Positions 22,373-35,413 are shown, numbered from the stretch's first letter. The stretch is DNA of 64,000 bases from Isoetes taiwanensis (GCA_021234155.1 JAJEKV010000091.1:3665501-3729500), one strand, 5' to 3'. The notes: generated by a model not told the origin, from the letters alone. Numbers and translations are program-made.

Positions 22373-22860
22373 TCACAATCTCTTGATGTATCTTTTTTTT
22401 GATGCATCAATGGTCAAAATAGAGACGAGTGCTTTTACTTCATTGTCATCAAGGTCATCTTCGGGAATAGCTCCCTCGACCAAATGTGACATGAGAGTTT
22501 CCCTACGGGGCATCACCTCAAAATTTTTTTCTCTTGGGATATGGTGATTCTCCATGAAGCAAAACTTGAGAGCACTCCCATTGCTGATTCTTCAAAAGCT
22601 CCATATCTGTATTTTTTGTTTGATAATCTCCTGAAACTTATGCACGCAAATTAATTGTGAATCACCATAAATATGGATATTGGCAATATCCATAGCTTTG
22701 GCTTCTTGAAGACCTGCAATCAAAGCTTTATATTCTGCCACATTAGAAGTGACTTGAGGAAAAATTCTTCCTACCTTAGCTAAGAGTTTGTGAGAAGAAT
22801 CTTTCAAAATAGCGGCCAGATGATGCAACATTTAGTTTTTAGAATACCTCCATCAAACCA
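22373..22860 (-). pseudogene. Archaeal-type RNase H (fourth copy)
   Basis: Minus strand. FDGG near 22850, then SNVAEYKALIAGLQEAKAMD with IHIYGDSQLIC (22640-22760, in one frame), then HIPREKNFEV near 22530 and a degraded last motif before EGAIPEDDL. First Asp, Glu and second Asp are all visible. It is again located between protease and reverse transcriptase. Confidence 0.65.
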
Positions 22861-23400
22861 TAAAAACACTGTTGGTCCTTGTTTCTTTGGGAAGTGCACA
22901 TTCCATAATAAGGGGAACCATTTCATATTTTCTTGGTCTTGTGTTTTTAACCTGTAAGATCCCAAAGGCTCCTCAATTAGCATTTCTTTAATAAAGTTTA
23001 CCTCTTCTTTGGAGTCATAGGAGCCTTCTTGGTTGTAAATAGTAGCGGTTTGAGAGCCATTGGAGATGGTACATCTCCCTTGAGATAAACCGGCCTAGCA
23101 TCCGATGGTTAACCACCTCCTCCCTAAAAGTAGGTCATAGATATCATATTCATCTCCTATATCTTCAAAAGCCACCACAATAAAGTTAGCATTTCTGATT
23201 ATGCCTTACGTATTAGCGGGCACTTTAGTCACCACACCAATAGGAGTAATTTTAGCATTATAAAAGATCTTAGTAATATAGAAGCTCTCTTGTCCACCTC
23301 GAAACCACACTTCTTCATAATGTGATATGGCATGATGTTTAGAGGAGATCCCCATCAAGTAATACATTGGAAAAAGGTAAAACCTCCTAGGGCAGGTGAA
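22861..23400 (-). pseudogene. Protease remnant
   Basis: Minus strand, disrupted by many small indels. The active-site zone (LPYHIMKKCGFEVDK-like) is near 23300-23340 and the part equivalent to YDLLLGR near 23130. Placed by alignment with 17621-18140 and 46850-47230. Confidence 0.5.
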
Positions 23401-24948
23401 CATGTAAATGCTCCGGGATCTTCTTCATTACATGCTAGAATAAGATCGATTGGCATCGATAAAGTTTATACAAGCATTTAATTGTTCACCACTAGTTTGT
23501 TTGGAGCACCCTTTTTACGTAGGCTGGGTGCAATCTTTAACAATGTGAAAAGATCCACACTCACCTTAGAATTTTTGAGCAAGATATCCACTTCATCAAG
23601 GTCACGGTCTTTCTTATCAAATTTTTCTTTGTGGAGGTGGAGCTATCACTTGGCAGTGTTTCCATTGTAGGTGAGGGAGACCTAGGCGTGGGATGTCTAC
23701 TTCGATTCGGCATGTGTATTGACTTCATTCATTCTTCTAGTTTACCTTTGCCATAACTTCTTAGGTCTTGGGAGCTTACGTAGCCTTTGAATAAACCTTA
23801 TTGAAGTACTTGGTTCATGTAAATCTCACAGGAGGGTTTAGGTTCGACCTCTTTTCTTGTTCTGCTTGGCAAAGTATTCTTTAACAGGGACATCTAACAT
23901 CGGTATGACCAACTTCTTTCTGAAAGAACAAAGCAGGGACATTCTTTTCCAAAGTGGCCTTTCCTATTGCATTTGGAACACACTTGCCAATAGCAAATTT
24001 TTGATGGATGAGTATTCCTATTGCAATGGATACATTCAGGGGTAAGTTTTACCTGCTCTTGCGATTTTGAGCTCAACTAATTGCTTGGTTAGTGCTTTTA
24101 AAGCTTGATAACCTTAGATAGGTCTGATTTAACCTCTGTAACTTGAGAACTAGCTTCCTCCTCCTTAGATTTCTTCTTCTCTTTACGTATGGCATAAACT
24201 GGAATGGAAGGGTGATGATCATAATGTGCATCGGTAGCATCGGGGGTAAAAGGATCATGGCCATGGTGGGAGATATGGTGCTTATCGGGCAAGGTAGGCG
24301 ACATTTGAGTCGGATCGGTAGTTTTGGCAAAAACTTTGTATATGGAATCGAATCCTTCAGCTTTGGATCTTAAGCAATTTCCTTTGGATATCTGGTCTCC
24401 TTTCCGGACCATTGATGAAAGCGGATTACTAAAAAAGTGTGGGAATTGTGACACATGCTCTTTGACACCTGCTCATAAATGTGCTAAATCTTTCTTTGTC
24501 TTGATTCACACTCTCTCTCTGCATGTATAGAAAAACTTTGCAATTCATTAACCAAATCTTTGGGAGTAGCTAACTTACCAAACATGTCCGAGAATTTTCT
24601 TGATGAGTTCATCCCATGAGGTGGTAGCCATTAACTTCTCATAAGTTAACCAAGCACCCGGCTTCACTCTCATCTTTGAAACATTTTTCAAATTCTGAAA
24701 GCTTGCATCCTTTCTTGAAACCATAATCCCTGTAATAGTCTTCAAATATTCTCAAAAGTTGTTAGCACTCATCTTTGGAATCAAAGGTAGGCAAAGGAGC
24801 AGGGACATTCAACTCAAACTGGTATGGCATGTTTTGAAGTAAAGCTAGGTTGAGAAACTTGAAGGCAATGGCCTTTCTCTGCAATGATCGATACATCAAC
24901 ATCTTCCAATGGTTACGATTCTGCTGGAAATTTTTACTTTGGAGCCAT
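23401..24948 (-). pseudogene. gag: Gag with many small indels
   Basis: Minus strand from the ATG at 24948 (MAPK-like start, as in sister copies). Blocks follow in family order: MPYQFELNVPAPLPTFDS near 24790-24840, DYYRDYGFKKGC near 24720, AEGFDSIYKVFAKTTD near 24310-24360, the KKSKEEEASSQVTEVKSDLS coil near 24130-24190, knuckles CIHCNRNTHPSKIC and CSKCNRKGHFGKEC near 23940-24040. Frame changes often coincide with CAG or CTG sites of the cleaner copies. It directly follows the primer site and 5' LTR. Confidence 0.75.
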
Positions 24949-24966
24949 GAGTTACGAGATCGGGAA

Positions 24967-24985
24967 GATCTCGGTAGGACCTCCA
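24967..24985 (-). other. Primer-binding site, tRNA-Gln-like
   Basis: On the minus strand TGGAGGTCCTACCGAGATC begins 3 bases after the LTR end. It differs by one base from the site at 5554. Confidence 0.6.
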
Positions 24986-24988
24986 AAA

Positions 24989-26974
24989 TGTTGACCATAA
25001 ACACGGCTTAAAGGTCAACCACAAGAAACCAATTCGAGTTTTCACTTTCGAATTGGAGTTAAACCTCGGATCACTTAAGGTGATCAGTCTATGCAAGAAA
25101 ATTCCAAAGATAAGTTCAGAAAGTTTGAGTTCTATACCTTTCCCATTTCCAGAAAATGGCACCTTTGCCAAAACAATTGTGGTGTTGAGATGCAAATCGA
25201 TTTTTTAAGTCAGACGCTGTAGACTTGGTCAAAAAAGTTGTAGGTAACCAACAGTAAAGCCTCTGACCAAGTCAGAAACTTAATCTGTGAGTTATTCGAG
25301 CTCAAAGTGAGGTCAAATTTTGTTCAATAGAGGTCAAATGTAGAAAACAGCGATCAGAATTGGAGTTGCCAATCATCTTTTTGAGAATTTCCAAAGCAGA
25401 TAGGTTGCAATAGTGCTAGGGAAGAGAGGCAAGCAGTCAAATCCTCATTTGGATGTGTAGAGGTATTTTTTGTGACTAGATTTGGCAAAATACAGTCAAA
25501 ACTGTTCAAACCCGAGAGCAATTTTTTTGAATTTGAGCTATACTTGGTATTTTTGAATGATTCCAACTCCTTTGGCTCTCATAACACCCAAGGATAGGTG
25601 GCAGATAGGCCAAAGGTGCTAAAAGCACTCAGGAATTTTTCTGTAGAATTTTTTGTGGCAATAATTGCTAAGGAAAATATCAGAGACGAATTCAACAACT
25701 TGACAGTCAATTTGGATTGATATGAAGGTAAATATATCAAGATAACAACAGATAAGGATGCTTCATGGTCTCAAGTACAAGAAAATAATCATCAAAAGTC
25801 ATAAGGTAATTTCTGAAAGTAATGTCAACTAAATCTTGTAGATCCAGTTGAGGAGAGCTCAAGAACTTCAAGGATCGTCCAGATCTTGCTCAGCAATGAT
25901 CAATGTATGATCTGAATACTTCTGGGCCTTCGAAAAATGTCGTGATTGTGGTTCCTCTGTATATAGTTTCGAATTGCGGTTCCAGTGATTTTAGGTAATA
26001 AATTTAGGCTTAATTTGTTGCTTAGATTCCGGAATTCAAAGATAGAGTGATTTCAGCAAGGATGGAGCGCGGGAAGGCATGATTCGAGCCATTCTTCTAT
26101 TTTTAGGGTTCTTCAGCTGTATTTCTGAGGATTTCGTGCGATACGGTTCCGTATTTTTAAAGGAATATGCCTGGAATATGCCGTATTTGGCCATTTTTAA
26201 AAGCTTGGCCAATGGTTTGGAGGTTTTTACCCATAGAATATTAGAAGAGATCATAGCCCATTGACCATAGAGAAGAATGTCTACACATGTAGAAGAATAG
26301 GAAATCTTTGGGGCATCTTTGGACAAGGTCGGGAATATGCCACTATGAATGTGATGACACAAGAATGGAAGCAAAAGAAATCATGAAGGAACATTCGAGG
26401 AGGGGCAAGGGAAATAATAGGGAATGGCATTTTTGGAATTTATAGCAAAACAAGTATGGCAAAAGAGTGAACAATGGGTAGGAAAACAATATTGAGCCAA
26501 GGGTGCAAAAATGGGGGGTAGTGGGGTAAATGTTTATGACAAGAAAAAGCAATTTTTGAAGGCAATGGTGTAAAGTGGTCAAGAAGAGTAAATGGGGGAA
26601 ATGTCATGGGGGTAGTTGGCAAATAAGTTGTGGATATGAAAAAAAAGGCTAGGCAAGGTGGATGACAAGGATGGAACCATATGCAAAGGAGTCTTCCAAA
26701 CTTTCAACTTCCAAACTTCAAATAATATTTTCCAAACTTCATAACCCAAAATCTTCTAGAGCATATTCCTGACTCAGCATTTAACTTCAAATAAAGTACC
26801 TCTTGTGAAGTTTGAACCTTGAGCACCTTTTGACTTGAAGCATGAACATCTTTTGACCTCCATAACAATGTTGAATGACAAGAATCTTCCAAGCTTTGAC
26901 CTAGTCTTCTAAAATGAGTTGACCTAGTTTGAATAAATAGATCTCCATTAGCATGTTGCCCTTTGGGGGCAACA
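24989..26974 (-). repeat. Gypsy-family 5' LTR, 1986 bp, antisense
   Basis: Plus-strand ends are TGTTGACC (24989) and GGGCAACA (26974); read in sense it starts with the family palindrome (26954-26974) and ends GGTCAACA. A sense TATA-like CTATATAC lies at 25959-25966. The right side abuts unrelated DNA beginning GTCAA, so 26974/26975 is a genuine element-host boundary. Confidence 0.85.
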
Positions 26975-28402
26975 GTCAATGAGGTTACTTCTCTCATATT
27001 CGACCCTTTTTATTTTAATTTCCAAGTTATTTTGATGGTGGAACTTGAAGGAACTTTAATTTGGCTAAGGTTCACTGATCATTGTGAAGTGTTGAAAGTT
27101 ACTTGTAACGCCGATTTTTCTGACTGAACAACATGAACATGGATTTCTGATGCTTCAAATTCGGTCCTCACTGCAACACCATGTGTTGCCTTCTATAATA
27201 TTTTACGCATGCTTCTCAATAAGTAAAATAATTATAACATGTTAGGAGGTTTATAACTTTTGCAGTTTGGGCAAGAAATCAAATGCAATATTCTCTTCTT
27301 TTGGCGAGACTCTAAGAAGTCTCATGACAGTCTATATCACTGTATTTTTTGCTCGATACCTCTGCAAGCATAATTTCTGCAATGACCTTGAGGAAGCAGA
27401 TTTAACAAAAAACGACATTTAATGGGGTCTCTATGTAGAGCCTTTAAAATGGATACTGGCTTATAGTGCACTTGGTTATAAATTATGATGATACCAACGC
27501 GTTTTTGAGACTGAATAGATGCTAAGGTGCATAAAATACAAGGTTGATAACCTGACTATTATTGTTAACAAGTGGTGCATGCTGCACCTATATACATTTT
27601 TGAAATTTCCCCTTTTGACATTCGTGGTACCACCGAGACACTAGCTTCATCACAACCAATTCAAGGAGGAGGCGCATCTAGACATGTAGAGCTGATTTTC
27701 CATGAGGCAAACCACAATGCATGTATTCAGAATGAATTTTGGACAATGATGTGCCATGGTAAATTGATAATATTATGTAGTAGATGTATGTTTGAAAGCG
27801 AATGCTTCTGCGATTGATTTATTAGTTGTAGATGAAGCAGTAGATGTAAGCATTAATAGTCCTTGTATAGTCTGCATGGGGAATGCCCGACAAAAGCCCA
27901 GCAACGCTGGGCACTTTTTCTAGGTTTTTTTTATTACACCAGCCCAACCAAGCCTATAGCTTTTCTTGCAATTCTAACCTATCCATGTAGCACCTCCACC
28001 TCAGCCAACCTAGCCTATCCACGTGTAGTTTCCATAGCACCTCCACCTCACCAAAAATTGATGTGTCATGTGCCTACATCGTCTTTTTTTTTAAACCCAG
28101 GGCTACTAAAATTAGAAAAGAGCCTAAAATTGACACGGAGATATGATGGGTTGCGGGATCCCTCTGCCGATTACTATTCTCCTCCTCCCTGTCTCCTTGC
28201 TTGCTGCTGAAAAGCAAGCATGCAGAAAGCAGAAGGTATTTGACAAAAGCCTTGCACTGCAAGTTTCTGAAAACTGCATGATGACTTGTTCGCATTCTCA
28301 TGTTTACTATGCATGTGATGGGTGATGGGCGAAGCAATATCGCCCCATGCATATACTCACACATTTTAGTTATCGTCCCATTGCATCTATCCACGCATTT
28401 TA
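26975..28402. other. Gene-poor flank
   Basis: No supported gene. It has a repeated CCTATCCA...AGCACCTCCACCTCA motif at about 27985-28050 with a CCACGTGT G-box-like site (28017-28024), not linked to any recognisable transcript. Open frames are short and unlike known proteins. Confidence 0.4.
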
Positions 28403-28945
28403 AAAGCCATAAATCTAGACAATAAATCATGGACTTTCTCCTTTAAATTCATTGCCCCTTCACTGCCTGTCATCCTTCTCTTTGTGATGACAGATGATGC
28501 ACATGCATTTACCACTTTGATGGCCTTCTTCAATTTCCCTTCAGATCCTATGCTAAAGCTAATCAAAACTGAGCTTGCTATCCACCAAAGCCATAAATCT
28601 AGACAATAAATCGTGGACTTTCTCCTGTAAATTCATTGCCCCTTCACTGCCTGTCATCCTTCTCTTTGTGATGACAGACGATGCACATGCATTTACCAAT
28701 TTGATGGCCTTCTTCAATTTCCCTTCAGATCCTATGCTAAAGCTAAACACTCTCTTTAAATTTCCATAACAGAGGATGTGGACAAACGAACCTCTTAGCA
28801 CTTTAGGCAGTGGCAGCATCAAATATGGCCTTCTTCAATTTCCCTTCAGATCCTATGCTAAAGCTAAACATTCTCTTTAAATTTCCATAACAGAGGATGT
28901 GGACAAACGAACCTCTTAGCAATTCAGGCAGTGGCAGCATCAAAT
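28403..28945 (-). pseudogene. Cytochrome P450 (clan 86-like) exon fragment in three partial copies
   Basis: The longest open stretch (minus, 28822-28559) reads GNLKRVFSFSIGSEGKLKKAIK, then VITKRR, then KVHDLLSRFM. The order and wording match the region before the I-helix in CYP86/94/96/704 enzymes, which hydroxylate fatty acids at the ER membrane. The fragment exists three times on the plus-strand map: 28403-28558 (C-terminal part), 28587-28824 (longest) and 28825-28945 (N-terminal part), from tandem duplications of about 184 and 121 bp. Heme-binding Cys, oxygen-binding and ExxR motifs are not present in the window. It is a gene remnant; the family is inferred from sequence wording only. Confidence 0.55.
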
Positions 28946-29509
28946 GGCTGTGCAAATTTGATCTTTCAAGCTATTCAGTATAAGAGATATACTTTGTCCA
29001 ACAGATATTATGAGTTGTATGATCCATGAGCATATTTGACCAGCACAAAGATTTGCACAGCCATGGGACATGGGAAAAAACGATGTGATAATATAAGTAC
29101 ATGCAAGATAGCAGATTCATATTGATGTAACATATTCCTCAACATTCCTTATCAGATTCCAATTGACGTGCAATGTTCTCTGACCTTAGCCTTCACATTC
29201 CGACATGCAAGAACCACATGTGCGCCAGCTTTGCTTTCATATTTGGGGTTTCAATATTTGTTCGTATCTAGATGTTCTCAACCTGCAAAGATAAGTCGAA
29301 TTTGTTTAGACAATGAACACCAGAAGAATGCAAAAGGAATCTACTTTGAAAGTATATGATTCTTTATTCTCTGTTCATGCTTTGTTGTGTAAGTAGCTGT
29401 TGAGTGAAACCGAGTGAAAGGGCATAGGTTTATGTCTAGGTTTATGCCTTCCCATTATGCCCAGGCTGCCATTTATAGGACAAAACATGCGCTGCAGTAC
29501 CAATGCTTG
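28946..29509. other. No gene recognised
   Basis: Ordinary AT-rich DNA; could include intron or upstream parts of the P450 remnant, but nothing is recognisable. Confidence 0.35.
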
Positions 29510-29642
29510 CATCTACATGCTCGCATGTCTTTGAAGTATTTAGAGGCGTTACGCTATTGTTTGTTGAAGTTTTTAGCATTATTTTCGCGCATCTACATGC
29601 ATCTACATGCTCGCATCTCTTTGAAGTATTTAGGGGCCTTAA
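29510..29642. repeat. 90-bp period tandem duplication
   Basis: CATCTACATGCTCGCAT plus the following TCTTTGAAGTATTTAG block occurs at 29510 and again at 29600. No coding content. Confidence 0.75.
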
Positions 29643-30619
29643 GCATCTATTTGCCGGCCCTTGTTCAAAACTCATAAAGTTCGACAAGCTTTCAAAATAT
29701 AAACCACAGTAATGGCATCTCCAGTTATCCCCCTAACTTTCATCTGTTGATGACATTTTAATGCTTTTCAACAAAGCGCACAGCCGACATTACTGACGTT
29801 AGTCTCATGCACTACTGTTTGGGAATTAGACATTTGTTTAAACTGTCATTAGACATCAAAGATGAGTGTAGATGCATCTCCTTATCATCAAAATTTGTCT
29901 GATTGGAAGGCAGCCACCAATCGCAAGCCATATTGTTTGATTGCATTTTTAGCCAATGCTCCAATTCTGCTTGAGGAATTTGCCATCATTTGCACAATAG
30001 CGAACCACTTGACACCTTCACAGCCCTTTGAATGTCCTTCGTGTGCCTCATTAACAATGTCAACAGTATAAGTGTCAGAATGTTGTTGCATCATATAACA
30101 GGGAGCATGGTCCAAGTCTGTGAGATAACTCACAAAGTAGTAATGTGGTCAGCTAAAAACAGCAACACAATCAAGGCCATTATCTACCATGAGTGATTGC
30201 AGATCTCTGCGCATTTTTTAGATTAGACAGCGTTGCGTGGGCGGTGAACATCGTCTCTGGATATCTGCTGCAGTAATAACATTAGGTTCTAAAATTACGT
30301 GATCCCTTTTGCTGCATCATCCAGCTATGCTCGTTTTCTCATCCATGTCAGTAATGTGGCACAGAAGAAAGTGATTATGGGGATCGTACTATACTTCATC
30401 TTCTGTGCCATTATCCATTGAAGGCATCTCTTTTGGTTTCTCCCCAGCAAACTTTTTTTAAGGTATTTTTTGTGAAGATGGGGCTCTTACCGGCATCTCA
30501 AGCAGCCCTCTTCAGATATGCAAGGATGGTGATTTCGTGGAGGTAGTAAACCTGTTAAGTAGTGCTAAATTTTAGTGTTGATTTTAATTTATGTACAAAA
30601 CTTGTTTCTCCTGACAACA
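29643..30619. other. No gene recognised
   Basis: No coherent open frame or repeat seen. Confidence 0.35.
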
Positions 30620-31068
30620 GGCTTGTTTGCTTAGCAATCATCTACAGATATCACGGCATCTTTGTTTGCCTGATAAAAAGTGTGCCTGCAAACTGACTGG
30701 AGTTCTTGGTTGTGAAATTGCTGGAATTGGCTTTGCAGATACGTGTTCCCTGGTATAGGCACCGGTACTTGCATATTGAAAATTTGAGGTCTGCAAAGGT
30801 TAATCATCTCAATTAACCAGGAATCTATCTTGCCTTATCATGCAGTTGCAATAGGGGCTGATGACTCACCTGTTAGTATATCACTTACTGAGATACATGT
30901 CAATGTTATAGTTTGGATGGACCATCGTGCAATGCTGCAAGCAAAGCCCATAAATGCAACCTCATCACCCGTACAGTATGCTGGTGTTGGTCTTTCTCCA
31001 GAACCGGAAATGGATGTTCTAAATGACATTGTAATACCTATACATAGTCTATTAACATCATTCAATTT
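30620..31068 (+). pseudogene. FGGY carbohydrate kinase fragment
   Basis: Two pieces in plus orientation. The first (about 30690-30757) ends GCEIAGIGFADTCSLV, followed by a stop. The second (about 30850-31040) reads SPVSIS, then NVIVWMDHRAMLQA, then SPVQYAG--LSPEPEMD. Both match, in order, the N-terminal ATPase domain of plant and fungal FGGY sugar kinases (the GFAATCSLV and VWMDHRA blocks), enzymes that phosphorylate ribulose-like sugars in the cytosol. An acceptor-like AG precedes the first piece (30619). The remaining domain is not found, and the pieces are separated by a non-coding gap with stops, so it is a captured or decayed exon pair. Confidence 0.6.
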
Positions 31069-31479
31069 CTAATCTCTCTCTATAGTTGTCATTGTCTGTG
31101 CATGAAAATACAAAGTCAAACATTTAGCAAGGAAACATAGAAACTTGTTACCATGGTTCTTTCCCGTTTATAAACCTAATCATAAAGGGGCATCAGTAAT
31201 CATGTTCTCTAAAGTCACATTTGATTTTTGTTCTCTTGTGGATCGTAAATTAGGTAACTACAATGCAATAGATTTACAATATGAGGTCATGTATAAATAC
31301 AATGGCATTCAACAAGTCCACGCTACACTTTTGAGTATATGTCCACATATATTGCTAATAAATTCCATTCGTATTATGTGAAACAATAATTTTATGTGGA
31401 CATAAATCAACTTACAAAGCAACATTTGCAAATGCCACTAGCAACCACTAGAAATCTATCTTGCACTCAAGACACGTCG

Positions 31480-32185
<706 letters not shown>

Positions 32186-33204
32186 AGTCTCAACATATGC
32201 TCTCTTAGATTCCTAGTTCTACCATCCTATGATACTTTTTTAATATACATAGGTATATTCTTTTAAATACATAGTTATATACATAGGCAAAACATTCAAT
32301 ATATTCTTTTAAGCATAATATATCAAAAAGCAAATCTAGATCTCAAATAAACATATATAATATTCGTCAAACAACAGTTATTATCGAAATGGAATTGACC
32401 TATTCTTCAGGCAAAAACTATTACGCGAGTCATTTCCTTCTTAGGCCCATTTTCTATCATAAACATAATTTGAGATTGTTCCGCATTGGCTGTTGTTGTC
32501 CTGCACCTTTATTTTCTACAGTCTCAGCCTCTGGCGTGCTTTTTTGCTAGTTTTAAATAAAATTTTCTTTACGGCTGAAATATGCGTCACTTTTTATAAG
32601 CAAAATTATACGGGGGCATTATAGGTAATTTTTGTGTCTAGTTTTTTGGGTTGCCCCTAGGGGGGCAAACCCTTGTTTATGTGGGTTTGTGGCATATCCT
32701 AAGTATATGCTCGAATATACCTAGGATATGCTGGTGACTGCTAAAAACCTATTGCTCCCTGTAAACTGGCGGTCACCTGCGTTATGGGTCACTGATGGTT
32801 GAACCGGATAACTGGCAATACGGATGGAGCATCTGGCTATGGCTGTGGCGACCCAAGAGGTGAAGCCCGCCAACCCTTTTTTGGGGCAGGATCTTTGGAT
32901 TTTATGTAGATGTCACAAGAGAACTCAAACTTTGTCAAACCGTTGCAGTCTTTGAAGTGCCGAAAGGCTGTCAATATGGTTTCTGTGATGTCTAAATATC
33001 CTCTTATTTCTCCAATCTTGTGCGCTGCCAGAATGAACTTCAAAAATTTCTTATACTATTTTCTTTCTTTCCCTGTCCCAATGGTGGGAATGTGTTTCCT
33101 TACTATTTTCTTTCTTTCTCTGTCCCAGTCGTGAGAATACGTTTCTAATGCATACCTTGTTATTCTGTTCATCTGTTGATGCTATTCATTTTTATCAAAT
33201 TCAG
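32186..33204. other. Non-coding, AT-rich, with small repeats
   Basis: No supported gene. It contains a palindrome-like TTGCCCCTAGGGGGGCAA (32651-32668), a longer hairpin (32692-32731), and a roughly 50-bp tandem duplication of TACTATTTTCTTTCTTTC...CTGTCCCA (about 33051-33148). The 206-bp minus frame at 32837-33043 is not recognised. Confidence 0.4.
32692..32731. repeat. Inverted repeat, arms about 17 bp
   Basis: GCATATCCTAAGTATAT pairs with ATATACCTAGGATATGC with one mismatch and a 6-base loop. No poly-T or gene context supports a terminator. Confidence 0.6.
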
Positions 33205-34340
33205 GGGACAGTAGTTACCAAGGAGATCCTTTAAATATCATCGTGTTTGTTTGTTTACTTAACTGTAGTTTAATTCGGGGAAATTATCCTTCAACCTCGT
33301 TAAGAACTTTTTGTATTGGTCAGTCTGCATTGACAGGTGAAAAATTGCCAGTGATAAAGAAACCAGGAGATGAGGTGTTCTCCGGATCAACTTGTAAACA
33401 GGGATAAATTGAAGCCGTGGTTATTGCAACTGGGGTGCCACATTCTTCGGAAAGGCTGCTCACTTGGTTGATACAACAAACCAAGTTGGTCACTTTCAGA
33501 AGGTAAATACTGTACCCTCTCTTATATTTATTTCTTGTGAAATGCATGCCGATAACTTCTTTTATCTATTGTAGGTTCTTACAGCAATTGGAACTGTTCA
33601 ATTGCAATTGGAATGCTCATAGAATTTTATTGTGATGTATCCTATTAAAAAATGCAAGTACCATGATGGAATTAACAATCTCCTTGTGCTTCTCATTGGT
33701 GGAATACCAATTGCGATGCCCACAGTCCTTTCAGTAACTATGGCAATTGGATCTCATCGTTTATCACAACAGGTACACTTCACCCTTTGTAGCTTTGACT
33801 TCCCCAAGGGTTCTAACTTGAAGCTTCCGTTACTAAACATGGGGCTATCACAAAACGTATGATGGCCATTGAAGAAATGGCTGGGATGGACGTCTTATGT
33901 AGTGATAAGACTGGGACCCTGACTTTAAACAAACTTACAGTGACAAGAATTTGATTGAGGTAAGTTTGCATTTAATACTTACCAATCAGGACCAATTTTC
34001 AACCTTTTCATTAGTTTTGTGTCCTGAACAATTAAATATTATTTATTACCAGTGTTTCACCAAAGGCACCGACAAAGACATGGTTGTCTTGCTTAGAAAA
34101 TCAAGGTGCAATTGATGCAGCTATTGTCGAATACTGGCTCAACCAAAAGAGGTAATTTTGTTGACTGACCTTTGGACTTGTCCACTTTGTCTAACTTGTC
34201 TAATGATGTCTCAGGCTTGTGCAAACATTACAGAAGTCCATTTTCTTCCTTTTAATCCTAATGACAAGAGGACAGCTCTTACATACATTGATAATGCCAC
34301 AGGAAAATGGTACAGGGCAAGCAAAGGTGCACCTGAGCAG
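33205..34340 (+). pseudogene. Plasma-membrane H+-ATPase remnant with introns
   Basis: The P3A pump exports protons at the plasma membrane. Exon-like blocks in order: GDPLNI (about 33220), [21 protein letters not shown] (33319-33502), [18 protein letters not shown] and [19 protein letters not shown] (33575-33772), [18 protein letters not shown] with the phosphorylated Asp (33842-33959), FTKGTDKDMVVLL (34053-34151) and [19 protein letters not shown] with SKGAPEQ (34215-34340). Introns between them keep GT/AG borders, except an AT acceptor before 33842 and a GC donor at 34341. A nonsense codon after TCKQG, one-base deletions after ATGV and in the LTV-DKNLIE part, and a broken transmembrane segment show it is dead. 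The N-terminus, nucleotide-binding C-part and membrane C-half are absent. Confidence 0.85.
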
Positions 34341-34956
34341 GCAAGTTTGGTCATTTTTCCTCCATACATTTTGATCCAAGACAATGATAATCCTTTTTCA
34401 GGGGCAGGCTGTGGAATATCCTTATAGACATACCTGGGAGTATAAATTTCTCAAGCCCACTGTTTAGATGGAAGGGTGTTGCTCAAACTAGCATTGCGGA
34501 AGGTTATGCCTCCCTTGCCATTTACAAAAGCAATGCTATCAAATGCATTTTCAGGATGCTCCCGGGAAGCTCCTTTTTTTGACATGCTAGTAAAACCTGC
34601 AGCAATGGGAAGTTGATTGCTAAAGGATATTGGGTGAATGCATATTTGGCTGCATGTCTGGATGAATGGTCCTTGTTGGGCAATAAAGTCTCCCACGGAC
34701 TATGGCAGCATTAACAGTCGGCCTATTACTCCAAGCAAACCTTAGTAGTCGAGTTCTCCATTGGTATGGGATTGAATTTGACGTCCGGCCAGATTTGCCA
34801 GGCTTACCTGTAAGAGAAGTAGCAGCTTCTTTTATCTCTTGCTCTTCTTTCTCTCTGAATGCGCTGCATCCCAGTGGGTATATATCGACATTGTGAATGT
34901 GTGGCAAATGGGAGGCAATGGGCCTGATATTTACTGTTCTTGTGCTGTTGTAGAAG
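34341..34956. other. No gene recognised
   Basis: The next proton-ATPase exon (hinge region) is not found here. Frames at 34620-34907 and 34702-34896 do not match anything I know. Confidence 0.35.
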
Positions 34957-35413
34957 ATGATTGCTCTACTTAGTCATCTAATGAATGGTCATTGTCAGTA
35001 TGCAGCTCTGTTTGATAGAGCAGTGACACGAGATTTGCCACCACATCAAGTCATCTCATCTCCATCATCTGGTCTTATTACAAGAACATCCAACAGCTCC
35101 CCCTTGGACATATTTCGACCGTCCCCAAGGCCTTTGCCATATGATGCAGATTCAAGGTACCTTAGACTGCAAAGAGATGGTCTAGTATCAAGACATGACA
35201 AATGTAGTCTAAGTCATCTACATGGGAGTGAGCCTGATCCTCTACGACCTGCAATGGGTGAAGATGAGGGGGAAACGATTCCTTTTTTATCTGGGGAAGG
35301 ACCGGTGAAAGAACCTGGTCAATATGCAGTGTCTGAATCAAAAGATTTGAGGAAGGTTGAATCAATGTCATCTGTCATGGATGACGAAGATGTCTGTCCA
35401 ACTTGCCTTGATG
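34957..35413 (+). CDS. RING-H2 E3 ubiquitin ligase exon (At3g02290-like), incomplete
   Basis: Uninterrupted plus-strand exon. The order AALFDRAVTRDLPPHQ, then FRPSPRPLPYDADSRYLRLQR, then DGLVSRHDK, an acidic linker, and DDEDVCPTCLD is that of small plant RING-H2 ligases of the At3g02290/RHB1A type, which transfer ubiquitin to target proteins. Only the first Cys pair of the RING is encoded. The frame then meets a donor, GATG/GTAATG (35413/35414), at a point that would continue as CLDEY, so this looks like a correctly bounded exon. An acceptor-like TTGTAG (34949-34954) lies just before. I did not find the rest of the RING within the following kilobases, so it is either an isolated exon fragment or a gene with a long intron. 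Confidence 0.6.

Noticed and set aside
29503-29642. CRISPR-like array
   Set aside because: Only two units with no regular spacers; simple tandem duplication in a plant genome.
32692-32731. Transcription terminator or small RNA precursor
   Set aside because: Only a hairpin; no flanking gene, tract or conservation to support either.
33205-34340. A functional proton-ATPase gene
   Set aside because: Nonsense codon, several single-base deletions, a lost acceptor and absence of most of the protein.
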